A DNA stretch of 64,000 nucleotides from NCBI RefSeq assembly GCF_000772935.1, contig NZ_JPVR01000073.1:101590-165589 (forward strand), read 5' to 3'. This document shows, one piece after another, positions 44,768 through 54,876 of the stretch (position 1 is its first letter; every line of letters begins with the position of its first letter). A model generated the notes under the pieces. It worked only from the letters and a program-made list of their open reading frames with translations. It searched no databases and was not told the origin of the DNA. The translations under genes and the position numbers were made by a program. Origin of the DNA: Lysinibacillus boronitolerans JCM 21713 = 10a = NBRC 103108. GTDB lineage: Bacteria > Bacillota > Bacilli > Bacillales_A > Planococcaceae.

Positions 44768-45099
44768 TCTTCATCCTTTCTAGTCCAACGATCCTTATCT
44801 CTAGTTTCAAATTTATGTATGACGCGTAAAAGTGCTTCATCTAGTTTAATACCTTGGGCATTTGCAAAACAGACAAGTACAAAGAAAAAGTCTCCTAGCT
44901 CCTCTTCTATACTGTTTGTATCCTCAGTACTCTTTTTCTTTTTTTGTCCATAGACATCCTGAACTTCGCGTGAAAGTTCACCTAATTCTTCTGTTAGACG
45001 TGCAAGTAATTCGAATGGTGGAAAATATCCTTCTTTAAATTGACCTATATAGTCATCGACACGCTGTTGTAATGCTTGCATTGTTAGTTGATCTGCCAT
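44764..45099 (-). CDS. ypjD: MazG-like nucleotide pyrophosphohydrolase YpjD
   Basis: 111 residues from the ATG after AGGAGTGTG; the frame is open 24 bp further. The metal motif EELGELSREVQDVYG and a second EEELGDFFFVLVCFAN give the EExxE-x12-ExxD pattern of all-alpha NTP pyrophosphatases. A clean-up or housecleaning role is likely. It is the promoter-proximal gene of the ypjD-dapB-mgsA-bshA-cca operon. Confidence 0.92.
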   Translation of the reverse strand: MADQLTMQALQQRVDDYIGQFKEGYFPPFELLARLTEELGELSREVQDVYGQKKKKSTEDTNSIEEELGDFFFVLVCFANAQGIKLDEALLRVIHKFETRDKDRWTRKDEE

Positions 45100-45214
45100 A
45101 AAAATCACACTCCTATTTACCATCGTATAAAATTTACACCATTGTTGTCAAAACCAATAAAATGTCAGATAATAGATAACACTACTTCATTTGTTTGGAA
45201 CTACAGGAGGTCAA

Positions 45215-46084
45215 ATGCTAAAACAGATTAAAATTCGTAATATTATCGCGATTATGCTCGGAGCAGCCGTTTTCAGCTTCGGCTTTGTTCACTTCAACAT
45301 CCAAAATCAACTGGGTGAAGGTGGACTAAGTGGGATTACACTCATACTATATTTTACATTAGGATGGGACCCCGCCTTAATGAACCTGTTATTAAATATT
45401 CCCATGTTTATCATAGGTTATCGATTACTTGGAAAAAAATCATTTGTCTATACGCTTGTCGGCACTTTATCCGTATCTCTTTTTCTAAAAATTTTCCAAA
45501 AATATCAATTTACTATCCATTTAGAGGATGACATGTTGCTTGTGGCACTTTTTGCTGGTGTCTTTGTTGGATTGGGACTTGGGATTGTCTTTCGTTTCGG
45601 TGGCACTACAGGTGGTGTCGATATTTTGGCACGACTAGGGCATAAATATTTTGGCTGGAGTATGGGGAAAACCATGTTTGTCTTCGATGCCATTGTCATC
45701 ATCCTTTCTTGGCTGACGTTCTTGGATGCCCGTTCGATGATGTATACATTAGTAGCCGTATTTGTTGGAGCCCGTGTCATTGACTTTGTACAAGAAGGTG
45801 CCTATGCTGCTCGTGGTGCGCTCATCATATCGGAAAAGTCTGGAGCCATTGCTGAAACAATCGCTCTTCGAATGGAGCGTGGTATCACAATTTTAGAAGG
45901 ACATGGTCATTTTACCAAACAACCTAAAGAGGTAATCTATTGTGTGATTGGTCGCAATGAAGTTGTACGGTTAAAATCTATTGTGCATGAAGTTGATCCT
46001 CACGCATTTGTTTCCATCATTGAAGTACGAGATGTGGCAGGAGAAGGCTTCACACTAGACGATCAAAAGCAACCCCTTCATTAA
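45215..46084 (+). CDS. ypjC: YitT-family membrane protein YpjC
   Basis: 289 residues from the ATG behind CAGGAGGTCAA. Five or six hydrophobic segments up to about 190 (FNIQNQLGEGGLSGITLIL, RFGGTTGGVDILARLG), then a soluble C-terminal DUF2179 domain (AYAARGALIISEKSGAIAETIALRMERGITILEGHG). The function is unknown; relatives may transport small metabolites. It is divergent from ypjD in a 115-bp promoter gap, whereas in B. subtilis the two run together. Confidence 0.9.
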   Translation: MLKQIKIRNIIAIMLGAAVFSFGFVHFNIQNQLGEGGLSGITLILYFTLGWDPALMNLLLNIPMFIIGYRLLGKKSFVYTLVGTLSVSLFLKIFQKYQFTIHLEDDMLLVALFAGVFVGLGLGIVFRFGGTTGGVDILARLGHKYFGWSMGKTMFVFDAIVIILSWLTFLDARSMMYTLVAVFVGARVIDFVQEGAYAARGALIISEKSGAIAETIALRMERGITILEGHGHFTKQPKEVIYCVIGRNEVVRLKSIVHEVDPHAFVSIIEVRDVAGEGFTLDDQKQPLH

Positions 46085-46094
46085 GCATACGAAG

Positions 46095-46139
46095 ATAAAA
46101 AACTTGCTATAGTGGTGCACCACTATAACAAGTTTTTTC
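46095..46139. terminator. Bidirectional terminator after ypjC
   Basis: A long stem AAAAAACTTG..TATAGTGGT and complement with a very small loop; convergent with the YugP-type gene. Confidence 0.9.
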
Positions 46140-46826
46140 TTAGTCGTCGCTACGCATATTGGTAAAAATTAAAATTAAACGTAATAACTCTAGTACAGCT
46201 ACCGCTGCCGCTGCTACATAAGTTAATGCTGCAGCACTTAATACTTTTCGTGCTGGTCGTTCTTCTTCATTTGTAATAATACCAAGTGAATTCATTTGAA
46301 CTAATGCTCGCTTCGAGGCATCAAACTCCACCGGAAGTGTCACTAATTGGAAAACAACACCTGCTGCTAATAATATGATACCTAATAGCAGGAAATTCGT
46401 ACTACTTGCAAAAATACCAATCATTACGAAAATCCAAGACGCATTTGAAGAAATATTTGCTACTGGGACTAGCTTACTACGTAATGTAAGCATCGAATAA
46501 GCTTCTTTATGTTGGATGGCGTGACCTACCTCATGGGCAGCAACCGCAGCACCTGCAACACTTGCTTCATAAAAGTTACTTTCTGATAAAGCCACTGTTT
46601 TGGTTGCCGGATTATAATGATCAGACAACACACCTTGCGTTGGCACAACTCGTACATCATATAAGCCGTTTGCATCTAAAATCGCACGCGCTACCTCTGC
46701 ACCAGTTTGCCCCTTCATTGTACGTTGCTTTGCAAATTTATTATACGTACCCTTTACCTTCATTTGAGCATAAAGTGGAAGCAGCATAATAATCACAAAA
46801 TAAACAATATACATGCTCGTTGACAA
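46140..46826 (-). CDS. Membrane zinc metallopeptidase, YugP type
   Basis: 228 residues, TTG start eight bases after AAGGGG. A first helix (about 5-22), then YNKFAKQRTMKGQTGAEVARAIL, the catalytic HEVGH in AAHEVGHAIQHKEAYS, and two or three helices after it. A conserved Glu-containing segment follows (VTLPVEFDASKRAL), typical of PF04298-type proteins. Its physiological substrate is unknown. It lies 48 bp after ypjA on the same strand. Confidence 0.9.
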   Translation of the reverse strand: MSTSMYIVYFVIIMLLPLYAQMKVKGTYNKFAKQRTMKGQTGAEVARAILDANGLYDVRVVPTQGVLSDHYNPATKTVALSESNFYEASVAGAAVAAHEVGHAIQHKEAYSMLTLRSKLVPVANISSNASWIFVMIGIFASSTNFLLLGIILLAAGVVFQLVTLPVEFDASKRALVQMNSLGIITNEEERPARKVLSAAALTYVAAAAVAVLELLRLILIFTNMRSDD

Positions 46827-46874
46827 TTTTCTAACCCCTTTCTACCTCGATACTATAATTCTATAATTTATACC

Positions 46875-47471
46875 CTAATTCGGCAAATATTTGCGCCACC
46901 TAATTGAGAAAATGGCAAGTAAAATACATGCAATTGATAACCAGAATGTAAAGTAACCAATATAGCTTGTGTAATTGGCTAAATCTCGATACATAGGCAT
47001 TTGCCCAAATACATAGTCAATGACATCATTATGCAGTGTCCAAACAGCTGCTATCACAACATGCCAATAAGTGAAGACATATTTCTTCATATATAGTACA
47101 GCTTGTACAGCCATGGCAAAATGTGAACCAACTAACATCCACCCCTGCCAGCCAATAGAACCTGTTTCAATTAATGTCCAAATATTCATCACATCTGCCC
47201 ATAAGCCATATTTCACCAACGTAACAAGGGCAAGTACTTCCATTAATGGCCAGCTTTTCCCCATAATCCAAGCAAGCAACACAAAACAAAAGAATAAACT
47301 GGCTGTCGGGCTATCTGGAACAAATATATAAAAAATAGGCTCTGTGATGGCGAGCTGCCACCCATACCAATAATAGCCATAAATTGTACCTAGTAGATTA
47401 ATAATTAGCAGTGCAATCAAGAATGATTTATGGGTCAGAAGGTACCAAATATTTGCTCTTGTTAGTTGCAT
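46875..47471 (-). CDS. ypjA: DUF1405 membrane protein YpjA
   Basis: 198 residues from the ATG after GGAAGGAG. Six hydrophobic segments; the motifs NLLGTIYGYYWYGWQLA and FVPDSPTASLFF are typical of this family, as is VWTLHNDVIDYV. The function is unknown; the gene always sits near qcrABC in Bacillus, suggesting a link to respiration. It follows qcrC by 264 bp, so it has its own promoter. Confidence 0.9.
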   Translation of the reverse strand: MQLTRANIWYLLTHKSFLIALLIINLLGTIYGYYWYGWQLAITEPIFYIFVPDSPTASLFFCFVLLAWIMGKSWPLMEVLALVTLVKYGLWADVMNIWTLIETGSIGWQGWMLVGSHFAMAVQAVLYMKKYVFTYWHVVIAAVWTLHNDVIDYVFGQMPMYRDLANYTSYIGYFTFWLSIACILLAIFSIRWRKYLPN

Positions 47472-47702
47472 GATGTTAACTCCTTCCGATAAAAACAATC
47501 CATTATTTATGTATAGTTGTGAAATTCTAGAGCTTTACTCTACCTTTCAATTGTATCTCACCATCAATATGTGTTAATTTATTGTTTTAATTCGCTTACT
47601 TGTTTCAAGAATAAATGTTTTTTCGACATCTTTCGCTAAAATCCTTTATACAAGGGAACCTTTTTGTATGGCTTCCAGTCCCAATAGTATAACAAGGTAG
47701 AA

Positions 47703-47730
47703 AAAAAAGAGCCAGTTTCCTGACTCTTTT
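47703..47730 (-). terminator. Terminator of the qcrABC operon
   Basis: Stem AAAAGAG(T)CAG against CTG(G)CTCTTTT with a 4-nt loop and eight T on the minus strand. The gap 47499-47734 to ypjA shows nothing else. Confidence 0.85.
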
Positions 47731-47734
47731 ACTA

Positions 47735-48508
47735 TTACTCTGCTTTTAAGCTTTCGATGAATTCAGCAAGTTTTTGAAGATCTTCATCTGAACCTGTCCA
47801 TAATCCTGGTGGCATTTTACCACTTTCAGAACCATTATGAGCAATGTCCTTAATTTGATCAGCTGTTAAACCAGTGTTCATTAGAGATGGCGCACCAGCT
47901 CCACCTTCTAAACCTTCACCGTGACATGTAATACATGCAGAACCAGCATAGATTTTATAACCTTCTGATTCTTTATCGAACTCAACAGTTTCTACGATTG
48001 CACCCATAGCTTTTTGAGCTTCCCAGTCGTGGTTAACAACTGACTCCCAAGTTAGGTAGAACATAGCAGCTAAAGTTAATAACATAAACGCTGTTGGCAA
48101 TGGACGTTTAGATGGACGACGTTCTGGACCCTTGTCTAAAAATGGCATTAATAATAGCGCTCCAAATGCAAGACCTGGAATTACAATAGCTCCGATTACA
48201 TTGTATGGACCAGAAGCAAATGAGTATTTTAAAAGTTGATACATAAATAAGAAGTACCAGTCCGGTAGTGGTGTATATGCTCTAGTTGGATCTGCCGGCC
48301 CTTCAAGTGGTGACGGGTGAGCGACAGTTAGTAATAAGTATCCAATTAAAAATACAGCACCTACCATCCATTCCTTCAGTAAGAAGTTCGGCCAGAAAGC
48401 TTCCGTCTTACCTGGATATTCGGAATAATCCTTTGGAACGTTCGGCATTCTGTGATTCGCTTTAATACGAGAATCGCCGACAAATTTCATTCCTTTTCCG
48501 CGATGCAT
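47735..48508 (-). CDS. qcrC: Menaquinol:cytochrome c reductase, cytochrome b/c subunit QcrC
   Basis: 257 residues. The first part resembles subunit IV of cytochrome b6f (FWPNFLLKEWMVGAVFL, PEW-like LPDWYFLFMYQLLKY, three helices). The C-terminal part from about 180 is a cytochrome c domain with heme motif C192-ITC-H196 and axial Met in SGKMPPGLW. The fusion is characteristic of Bacillales. It completes the qcrABC operon, 42 bp after qcrB. Confidence 0.96.
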   Translation of the reverse strand: MHRGKGMKFVGDSRIKANHRMPNVPKDYSEYPGKTEAFWPNFLLKEWMVGAVFLIGYLLLTVAHPSPLEGPADPTRAYTPLPDWYFLFMYQLLKYSFASGPYNVIGAIVIPGLAFGALLLMPFLDKGPERRPSKRPLPTAFMLLTLAAMFYLTWESVVNHDWEAQKAMGAIVETVEFDKESEGYKIYAGSACITCHGEGLEGGAGAPSLMNTGLTADQIKDIAHNGSESGKMPPGLWTGSDEDLQKLAEFIESLKAE

Positions 48509-48549
48509 AGTGTCCCCTCCTTTTAAAGATCATCGAACCGTCAAGACAA

Positions 48550-49224
48550 TTACAACGGTCCTGAAATTCCTTGACGACGAATCATGATAAAGTGCGCTGC
48601 AAGTAACCCAAACAATACTGCAGGTAAGAAGAATACATGAATCGCAAAGAATCGAGTTAACGTTTGAGCACCAAGAATCGTTGTGTCACCCGCTAATAAT
48701 ACTTTAATCATCCCACCGATAAACGGTACAGATGCTGCAATTTCGATACCTACTTTAGTAGCGAATAATGCTTTCATATCCCATGGTAATAAGTATCCTG
48801 TAAAGCCAAGACCCATCATTACACCAAAAATACCTACACCAACCATCCAGTTTAACTCACGAGGTTTTTTATAAGAACCTGTGAAGAACACGCGAAGTGT
48901 ATGTAAGAACATCATTACGATAACTAATGAAGCCCCCCAGTGGTGCATACCGCGTACGATTTCACCAAATGCTACTTCGTTTTGTAAATAATAAACTGAT
49001 TTCCAGGCATTCACAACGTCTGGTACATAGTACATTGTTAGGAACATACCAGATAGAATTTGAATTACTGTGATGAAAAATGTTAATCCACCAAAGCAGT
49101 AAACGAATGCTGAAAAATGATGTGCAGGGTTAACGTGCTCTGGCACTTCGTGGTCGGCAATATCACGCCAAATCGGTGTAATATCTAGGCGTTCATCGAC
49201 CCAATCATAAATTTTATTTAGCAC
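48550..49224 (-). CDS. qcrB: Menaquinol:cytochrome c reductase, cytochrome b6 subunit QcrB
   Basis: 224 residues, GTG start after AGGGGG. Four helices with the heme-ligand histidines (MHHWGASLVIVMMFLHTLRVF and FAIHVFFLPAVLFGLLAAHF). Cys43 (FVYCFGG) is at the position that binds the extra covalent heme in B. subtilis QcrB. Quinol-site residues lie in VLLAGDTTILGAQTLTRFF. Between qcrA and qcrC. Confidence 0.96.
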   Translation of the reverse strand: MLNKIYDWVDERLDITPIWRDIADHEVPEHVNPAHHFSAFVYCFGGLTFFITVIQILSGMFLTMYYVPDVVNAWKSVYYLQNEVAFGEIVRGMHHWGASLVIVMMFLHTLRVFFTGSYKKPRELNWMVGVGIFGVMMGLGFTGYLLPWDMKALFATKVGIEIAASVPFIGGMIKVLLAGDTTILGAQTLTRFFAIHVFFLPAVLFGLLAAHFIMIRRQGISGPL

Positions 49225-49243
49225 AGTTGTCGTACCCCCTTAC

Positions 49244-49750
49244 TTATTTAACTAGAGTATTTGCTTTTGCTGGACCAATCATTAAATAGCCATCTTGTTC
49301 TTTTACTTCAAATTCATCCAACGGACCTAGAGGTGGTGTACCTGCAATGTTTTTCCCGTTTTTCTCATAACGACCTGCGTGACATGGGCAGAAGAATTGT
49401 TCTGGGTGTGCAGAATCTCCATTCCAGTCAACCATACATCCTAAATGCTTACAAACTGGTGATAGAGCAATGATTTGATCGCCATTTTTATATACCCACG
49501 CTACGTTTGTAACGTCCGATTTGTACCATGCATCAACTTGTTCGAATGAAAAGTCAACTTTAACAGGTTCATCAGTGAGATCAGCGATTTTATGCTCTGT
49601 TTTTACAAAATCTCCACCATCATGTTTTTGTAACACTGGATCAATTGCGAATCGAAGCATTGGCATTAACATGCCTGCCGCCATAAATCCACCTACACCA
49701 GTAAGTGTATAGCTTAGAAATTGACGACGTGAAACTCGATTATTACTCAT
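49244..49750 (-). CDS. qcrA: Menaquinol:cytochrome c reductase, Rieske iron-sulfur subunit QcrA
   Basis: 168 residues. A twin-arginine signal anchor (VSRRQFLSYTLTGVGG) is followed by the Rieske fold with CKHLGC and CPCHAG, which bind the 2Fe-2S cluster through two Cys and two His. First gene of qcrABC, ATG behind AGAGGGGGGAAAATA, with a 154-bp upstream gap. Confidence 0.96.
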   Translation of the reverse strand: MSNNRVSRRQFLSYTLTGVGGFMAAGMLMPMLRFAIDPVLQKHDGGDFVKTEHKIADLTDEPVKVDFSFEQVDAWYKSDVTNVAWVYKNGDQIIALSPVCKHLGCMVDWNGDSAHPEQFFCPCHAGRYEKNGKNIAGTPPLGPLDEFEVKEQDGYLMIGPAKANTLVK

Positions 49751-49904
49751 TATTTTCCCCCCTCTAACTTAAAGGTCAGTCCAACGGACATACTTTTACA
49801 AATAGTAATACTAGGACATATATATGATATATCAAGTCCATAGCTTGGTCAATATAGCATTCTGTGGAAAGCTGGAGAATGTGAACATTTATTGAAACTA
49901 ATTG

Positions 49905-50354
49905 TTAAATCTGTGCCCATTTAGTCGAAAGCATTGGAATCACTTGACGCAATTGATCTTCTAGAATGGATTTTTTCACACTGGCATCCATACTTTCTAA
50001 CGGAATCGCTGGTAACCAAATCATATTGACTACCTCTCCACTCTTTGTCCAATAATGGTCACAAGTAATGAAGAACACATGCTTAAATCCAGCATTATGT
50101 AATTGTGCTTCTAATTGCTGTGGTAAATCATCGTTTTTTAAAGTTGTCATATAAGAAAATGGTGGCATGACTAGTAGTCGTCCTTTAAACTGCTGCTCTA
50201 TAAAAGAAGTTAAAGACATGACAAAATCTACCTCGGCACCACTTTGTTTCATTTTTTCAGAAGAGAGATCAATGGATACAAGTGGAACAATCGCGGTATC
50301 AATAAAATCTTTTTGTGCCATAAACGATGTAACATCGTTTGCATTAAAATACAT
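49905..50354 (-). CDS. ypiF: YpiF (DUF2487) protein
   Basis: 149 residues, cytosolic, no known motif beyond the family pattern (FNANDVTSFMAQKDFIDTAIVPL, FIEQQFKGRLLVMPPFSYM, MLSTKWAQI). ATG behind AAAGGAGG. The function is unknown. Between ypiB and qcrA, as in B. subtilis. Confidence 0.88.
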   Translation of the reverse strand: MYFNANDVTSFMAQKDFIDTAIVPLVSIDLSSEKMKQSGAEVDFVMSLTSFIEQQFKGRLLVMPPFSYMTTLKNDDLPQQLEAQLHNAGFKHVFFITCDHYWTKSGEVVNMIWLPAIPLESMDASVKKSILEDQLRQVIPMLSTKWAQI

Positions 50355-50495
50355 TCAACAAACCTCCTTTTATCGCAAAATAAAAATGTCCTTTTCCACT
50401 CTACAATAGGATACCCAATTAAAAGTGAAAACAATCATTCACTAGTAATGTTACCATATTGAAATGGATAAAGGACATTCAATTTTTACCTATAA

Positions 50496-51053
50496 TTAAC
50501 GTAAATTAGCCGTTTCCTTCAATGCTTGTAACAAATTAGACAATTCATAAAAACGCGCTTCATCTCCCTGGTCGAGGGCTTCATCAATTTGTGCGAGTAA
50601 TTTCTCTTCTTGGAATACGAGTAAGCTATTGGAAAGCAGCTCTTCTGCCAGTATACGATCTTTTTCACTGACGAGCAGTGTTTCTGGCATATAAGGGTTT
50701 TCTTCAAGAACTGCTAAGTATTGTGCACTTGGTGGTATATTAGGAAAATTCAATTGTATATACATATCTTCTTGTTCATGTAAGCGTAAATCATGGAAAG
50801 ACTTCTCAGCATCTGCCGTCATCACATTGCCTTTATAGAAACGAAAAGGCACACCTGTTGAGTCTACTGTCGACATCACCATTGCCCTAGGACAATAGTG
50901 AGCTTCTTCCACAAAGCGGATTCTTTTTAATAAGTCATCATTACTTAATAAGTAATTTAAAATCCATACACACTCACGACGTTTCAATTGATAATTTTTT
51001 AAAAACCATCGAACAAATGCTTTTTTATCAACAACTGATACAGAAGCAGTCAT
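50496..51053 (-). CDS. ypiB: YpiB (UPF0302) protein
   Basis: 185 residues from the ATG eight bases after GGAGG. N-terminal VDKKAFVRWFLKNYQLKRRECVWILNYLLSND and a central PRAMVMSTVDSTGVPFRFYKGN mark the UPF0302 family, with a C-terminal IDEAL motif-like helix (KLLAQIDEALDQGDEARFYELSNLL). In Bacillus, IDEAL regions mediate protein binding. Starts 14 bp after ypiA. Confidence 0.9.
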   Translation of the reverse strand: MTASVSVVDKKAFVRWFLKNYQLKRRECVWILNYLLSNDDLLKRIRFVEEAHYCPRAMVMSTVDSTGVPFRFYKGNVMTADAEKSFHDLRLHEQEDMYIQLNFPNIPPSAQYLAVLEENPYMPETLLVSEKDRILAEELLSNSLLVFQEEKLLAQIDEALDQGDEARFYELSNLLQALKETANLR

Positions 51054-51067
51054 ACCCACTCCCTCCT

Positions 51068-52336
51068 TTACTCAAATTCTAAGGTTTCTAACTTCTCCTG
51101 CCACTCTGGTTCACCCGGTTGAATGTTGATTAATTGTCTAAGAACCTCTTTTGCCTCTGAACGCTTTCCTTCTTCTAATAAAAAGTAAACATATTTTTCT
51201 AAAAATGTTGCGTCTTCCTTAAAATCATTATATGCCAAACGGTAAAATTCGTATGCACGGTCGTACAATTCTAAATTTTCATATGCCTCTGCCGCAAAAG
51301 GGTATAAAGTGCTCCATTCAAAATCATTTTGCTGTAATGTCTCAAATAGCTCGATCACATCCTCATGGCGCTCCTGTTGACCAAACACAGAAATAAGTGC
51401 CAGTACCGCTTCCATATATTCAGGATCGAGCGCTATAGCTTCTCTCAGATGTTGCTCAGCTTCTTCTGGCAAACCATTTTTCAAGGCCATTTTACCAGCG
51501 AATAAGTAAAGTGATTTATCATATTCATCACGCTTTAACCCCTCTTGAATGGCCGCATACGCTTTTTGATTATCCTCTGTCATTGCATAGCTCTCCGCAA
51601 GCAATAAATAGGCTGAGAAGTAATCAGGATCTAATTCTTTCAATTCCTCTAGTTGTTTAATAGCCATCTCGTATTTTTGTGACTGGAAGGCTGAATAAGC
51701 AGCACCAAATAAAATATCGGGCTTTACTTCATCGTCAAGGGCTTTGACATAATAATCGAATGCCGTCTCATAGGCTGCCCCTGCACGATAAACCTCCGCT
51801 AGTCGTTCGACAAGTGGAATACCAGCAAATTCATTTTGCTGCTCATATAAGTCCTCATACAGTCTTGCTGCCTCTAAAAAACGGCCTGTTTCAAATAAAA
51901 GCTCGGCTTTTGCAAAATGCAATAATGGCTCGTCTGGTAAAATCGCTAATGCTTCATTTATACGCTTTTCTGCAACCTCAAATAACCCTTGCATTTGATA
52001 ATAATCGGCTAACACCAATAACGCTTGTGGATATTCTGGGGAGGTTTCTTCAATTTCTAATAATAAATCTAATGCTTCATCTTCATTACCAAGCTCCATT
52101 AGGACATTGGCATGATCTATTTTTAACTGTGCTTCTTCTGGGAATAAAAATTGCAAATGCTCCAGCACACGGTCAGCTTCCTTCATGTACCCATACTGCA
52201 TAAAAATCTCCGCTAGTGCATAGATCTCCTCGGGTAGCTCCTTCATTAAAAATGATTCTAGTAGCTGATCTATTAATGCTAAATCCCCTTGTTCAAGTGC
52301 TTGCATCATTTCAGTCATCGCATTGTTCACAGTCAT
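51068..52336 (-). CDS. ypiA: Tetratricopeptide-repeat protein YpiA
   Basis: 422 residues of about eleven TPR units with the usual A-x-Y-x-x-A spacing (for example FAKAELLFETGRFLEAARLYEDLY and AEAYENLELYDRAYEFYRLAY), starting near residue 35. No membrane segment. A scaffolding role is likely. ATG as given, or a GTG two codons later which is better spaced from AGGTG. Confidence 0.9.
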   Translation of the reverse strand: MTVNNAMTEMMQALEQGDLALIDQLLESFLMKELPEEIYALAEIFMQYGYMKEADRVLEHLQFLFPEEAQLKIDHANVLMELGNEDEALDLLLEIEETSPEYPQALLVLADYYQMQGLFEVAEKRINEALAILPDEPLLHFAKAELLFETGRFLEAARLYEDLYEQQNEFAGIPLVERLAEVYRAGAAYETAFDYYVKALDDEVKPDILFGAAYSAFQSQKYEMAIKQLEELKELDPDYFSAYLLLAESYAMTEDNQKAYAAIQEGLKRDEYDKSLYLFAGKMALKNGLPEEAEQHLREAIALDPEYMEAVLALISVFGQQERHEDVIELFETLQQNDFEWSTLYPFAAEAYENLELYDRAYEFYRLAYNDFKEDATFLEKYVYFLLEEGKRSEAKEVLRQLINIQPGEPEWQEKLETLEFE

Positions 52337-52391
52337 TCACCTATTCTTTCGTTGATACCTTTATGCTACAAAACATTTACTTCTGAAACAA

Positions 52392-52418
52392 GAAAAAACT
52401 CCCCAAAAGCTTGGAGAG
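52392..52418 (-). terminator. Terminator of the aro operon after aroA
   Basis: Stem CTCTCCAA/TTGGGGAG (one G-U) with loop GCTT and six T on the minus strand. Confidence 0.8.
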
Positions 52419-52432
52419 CCTCTCTTTAATTG

Positions 52433-53719
52433 TTACTTCACTGCCTCAATATGCTCAAAAAACGATGGGTAGGATACAGCAATACATTGTGCATCATCTA
52501 GTGTAACAGCTCCGTCTGTTATTAAAGCTGCAACAGCACCCATCATGCCGATACGATGATCGCCATATGTTTGAAGGTTTGCTCCTTTTAAAGGCGTTGG
52601 TCCCTCAATAATCATACCATCTTCTGTTGCTTCGATCTGGGCACCAAGTTTCTTCAATTCAGTCACAACAGCCGTGATACGGTCAGTCTCCTTCACCTTT
52701 AGCTCCTCGGCATCTTTAATGATCGTTTGACCATGTGCTTGCGTAGCGAGTAATGCAAGGATTGGAATTTCGTCAATTAAACGAGGAATAATGTCCCCCT
52801 CAATTACTGTACCAGTTAAAGAAGAGGTCGCGATTTGGATTGTTGCTGTAGGTTCAGCTTGATTATCGTCATTCGGCGTTACCGTCATCGTGGCGCCCAT
52901 TTTTTGCAGCACCTCAATAATGCCATCACGTGTTGGATTAATGCCCACATTGTTGAGTGTTAGCTGACTATTTTCGCAAATGGCTCCTGCCACTAAGAAA
53001 AAGGCAGCCGATGATATATCTCCTGGCACAGAAACATGCGTCCCATTGAGAGCTTGTCCTCCTTCAATGGATACTACGCCATTATCTACTTCTACATGTG
53101 CACCAAATTGACGCAGCATTCTCTCTGTATGATCTCTCGAAACATCCATTTCTCTAACAATGGTTGTTCCTTCAGCACGCAAGCCCGCTAGTAAAATAGC
53201 AGATTTCACCTGTGCACTTGCTACAGGCATCTTGTAATCAATGGCTTGTAATTTTGTTCCTTGAATGGCTAGTGGTGTATATTGCCCATCTGCACGCCCT
53301 GTAATTTGTGCACCCATCTGACGCAGTGGATCTATAACACGTCGCATTGGTCGTTTTCCAATGGATGCATCTCCTGTCATGACAGAGTGAACAGTAGAAC
53401 CAGCTAAAATGCCTAGCATTAAGCGTGTTGTTGTACCAGAGTTACCCGTATATAACACTTCTGTCGGCTCCTGCCAGCCTTCCATCCCTGGACTATGAAT
53501 GGTTACATTTGTCCCTTCCACCTCAATCTGAACGCCAAGTTTCTGGAAGCAATCAATTGTACTTAAACAATCTTCACCTAGTAAAAAGCCCTCTACTGTC
53601 GTTGTGCCACTAGCAATGGCACCAAACATCACAGAGCGATGGGATACAGATTTATCGCCTGGAACGGTTAAAGAGCCCTGTAAAGAAGGCTTGTTGTATT
53701 GCAATACTTTTTCACTCAT
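52433..53719 (-). CDS. aroA: 3-phosphoshikimate 1-carboxyvinyltransferase (EPSP synthase)
   Basis: 428 residues from the ATG nine bases after GGAGGG (also called aroE in Bacillus). [44 protein letters not shown] and the LKVKETDRI segment are conserved. Class I/II glyphosate status was not judged. Last gene of the aromatic operon, 59 bp after tyrA. Confidence 0.96.
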   Translation of the reverse strand: MSEKVLQYNKPSLQGSLTVPGDKSVSHRSVMFGAIASGTTTVEGFLLGEDCLSTIDCFQKLGVQIEVEGTNVTIHSPGMEGWQEPTEVLYTGNSGTTTRLMLGILAGSTVHSVMTGDASIGKRPMRRVIDPLRQMGAQITGRADGQYTPLAIQGTKLQAIDYKMPVASAQVKSAILLAGLRAEGTTIVREMDVSRDHTERMLRQFGAHVEVDNGVVSIEGGQALNGTHVSVPGDISSAAFFLVAGAICENSQLTLNNVGINPTRDGIIEVLQKMGATMTVTPNDDNQAEPTATIQIATSSLTGTVIEGDIIPRLIDEIPILALLATQAHGQTIIKDAEELKVKETDRITAVVTELKKLGAQIEATEDGMIIEGPTPLKGANLQTYGDHRIGMMGAVAALITDGAVTLDDAQCIAVSYPSFFEHIEAVK

Positions 53720-53746
53720 GAACTTTATTCCCTCCAATATGAAGAT

Positions 53747-53776
53747 AGAAAGCGCCGAAATGCCGACGCTTTCTTA
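53747..53776 (-). repeat. Hairpin between tyrA and aroA
   Basis: AGAAAGCG/CGCTTTCT with inner CG pairs, at the tyrA stop, without a strong T-run; possibly a partial terminator or stability element. Confidence 0.4.
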
Positions 53777-53778
53777 TG

Positions 53779-54876
53779 CTAAGAAATATACGTTTCGAAA
53801 TTTGCTCGTTTTTGAATACAGGCTGCAGCACGTTCGCGATCATTTTCACTTTGGAAGCTAATGACTAGAATACCGAAAACATCTTCTCGTGATTCAACAA
53901 TGCGTAGATTCGTAATACTAATTGCTTCATCCGCTAAAAAGCCCGTCACTTCAGAAATAACACCTGGATAGTCAGGAACATCAACATAGAGGTCGAATGG
54001 TGTATACATAGCCCCTGCACTAATCGGTAATTCATCTCTCAGTTCTTTAGCAACTGCAAAATAGTTTTCAATATCCTGTGAAGAACCCTCCATTAGCAGT
54101 TTCTTAATGCGCGTCATTTCTTTTTCCCAGCCATCTAATTGCGTGAGGAGCTCCTCGCGATTTTGCAGCGTAATATCTCGCCATAAGATGGGGTTCGAAG
54201 AGGCGATTCGTGTCACATCACGAAAACCTCCTGCTGCAAGAGAACGTGTCATTGGGTACTCCCCATTTTCGCCACCTAATTGATGGACAAGTGAGGCCGC
54301 GATAACATGTGGAAAATGACTCACCACCGCTGTCATGTGATCATGCTCACTGGCAGATACACTGACTACTTTTGCATGGGTAAATTTCAGCAAACTTTCA
54401 AGCTGTGCCATATGAACAATTTCTTCCCCAGCGAGTGGCGTAAGCATGTAATATGCGTTTTCAAAAAGATGCGCTTTAGCAGCCAGCACACCGCTTTTAT
54501 GAGACCCCGCCATTGGATGTCCACCAATAAACGTTATCCCAAGTTCTCTTAATTCGCTGGCTTTTTGCATAATTAATTTTTTTGTACTCCCTGTATCTGT
54601 TACAATGACTTTATTTTTCAATGGCCATGATTTTAATTGCTCCATCCAATCCAGTGTTGCATTAACGGGTGTCCCGAAGATAATAACATCAACCTCAGCC
54701 GCAACAGCCAGTGGATCTGCGACAATATCATGCACAATATTTAATGTTTTCGCATGCTCACGTGTTTGTGCGTCCATGTCATAGCCAATAATTTTTGTTT
54801 CAGGTGCTTTTTGCAAAGCAAGGGCAATAGAACCACCGATCAATCCAAGCCCTATAACGAGTACTTTGCGAGTCAT
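53779..54876 (-). CDS. tyrA: Prephenate dehydrogenase
   Basis: 365 residues. NAD-binding GLGLIGGSIALAL, catalytic region GGHPMAGSHKSGV and the His of SEHDHMTAVVSHFPHV, then a C-terminal ACT domain (about 295-365, VDVPDYPGVISEVTGFL) for tyrosine feedback. Its ATG overlaps the hisC stop (ATGA). Confidence 0.95.
   Translation of the reverse strand: MTRKVLVIGLGLIGGSIALALQKAPETKIIGYDMDAQTREHAKTLNIVHDIVADPLAVAAEVDVIIFGTPVNATLDWMEQLKSWPLKNKVIVTDTGSTKKLIMQKASELRELGITFIGGHPMAGSHKSGVLAAKAHLFENAYYMLTPLAGEEIVHMAQLESLLKFTHAKVVSVSASEHDHMTAVVSHFPHVIAASLVHQLGGENGEYPMTRSLAAGGFRDVTRIASSNPILWRDITLQNREELLTQLDGWEKEMTRIKKLLMEGSSQDIENYFAVAKELRDELPISAGAMYTPFDLYVDVPDYPGVISEVTGFLADEAISITNLRIVESREDVFGILVISFQSENDRERAAACIQKRANFETYIS

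Noticed and set aside
51760..52203. 147-residue + strand frame inside ypiA
   Set aside because: Antisense of TPR repeats, which leave long open frames.
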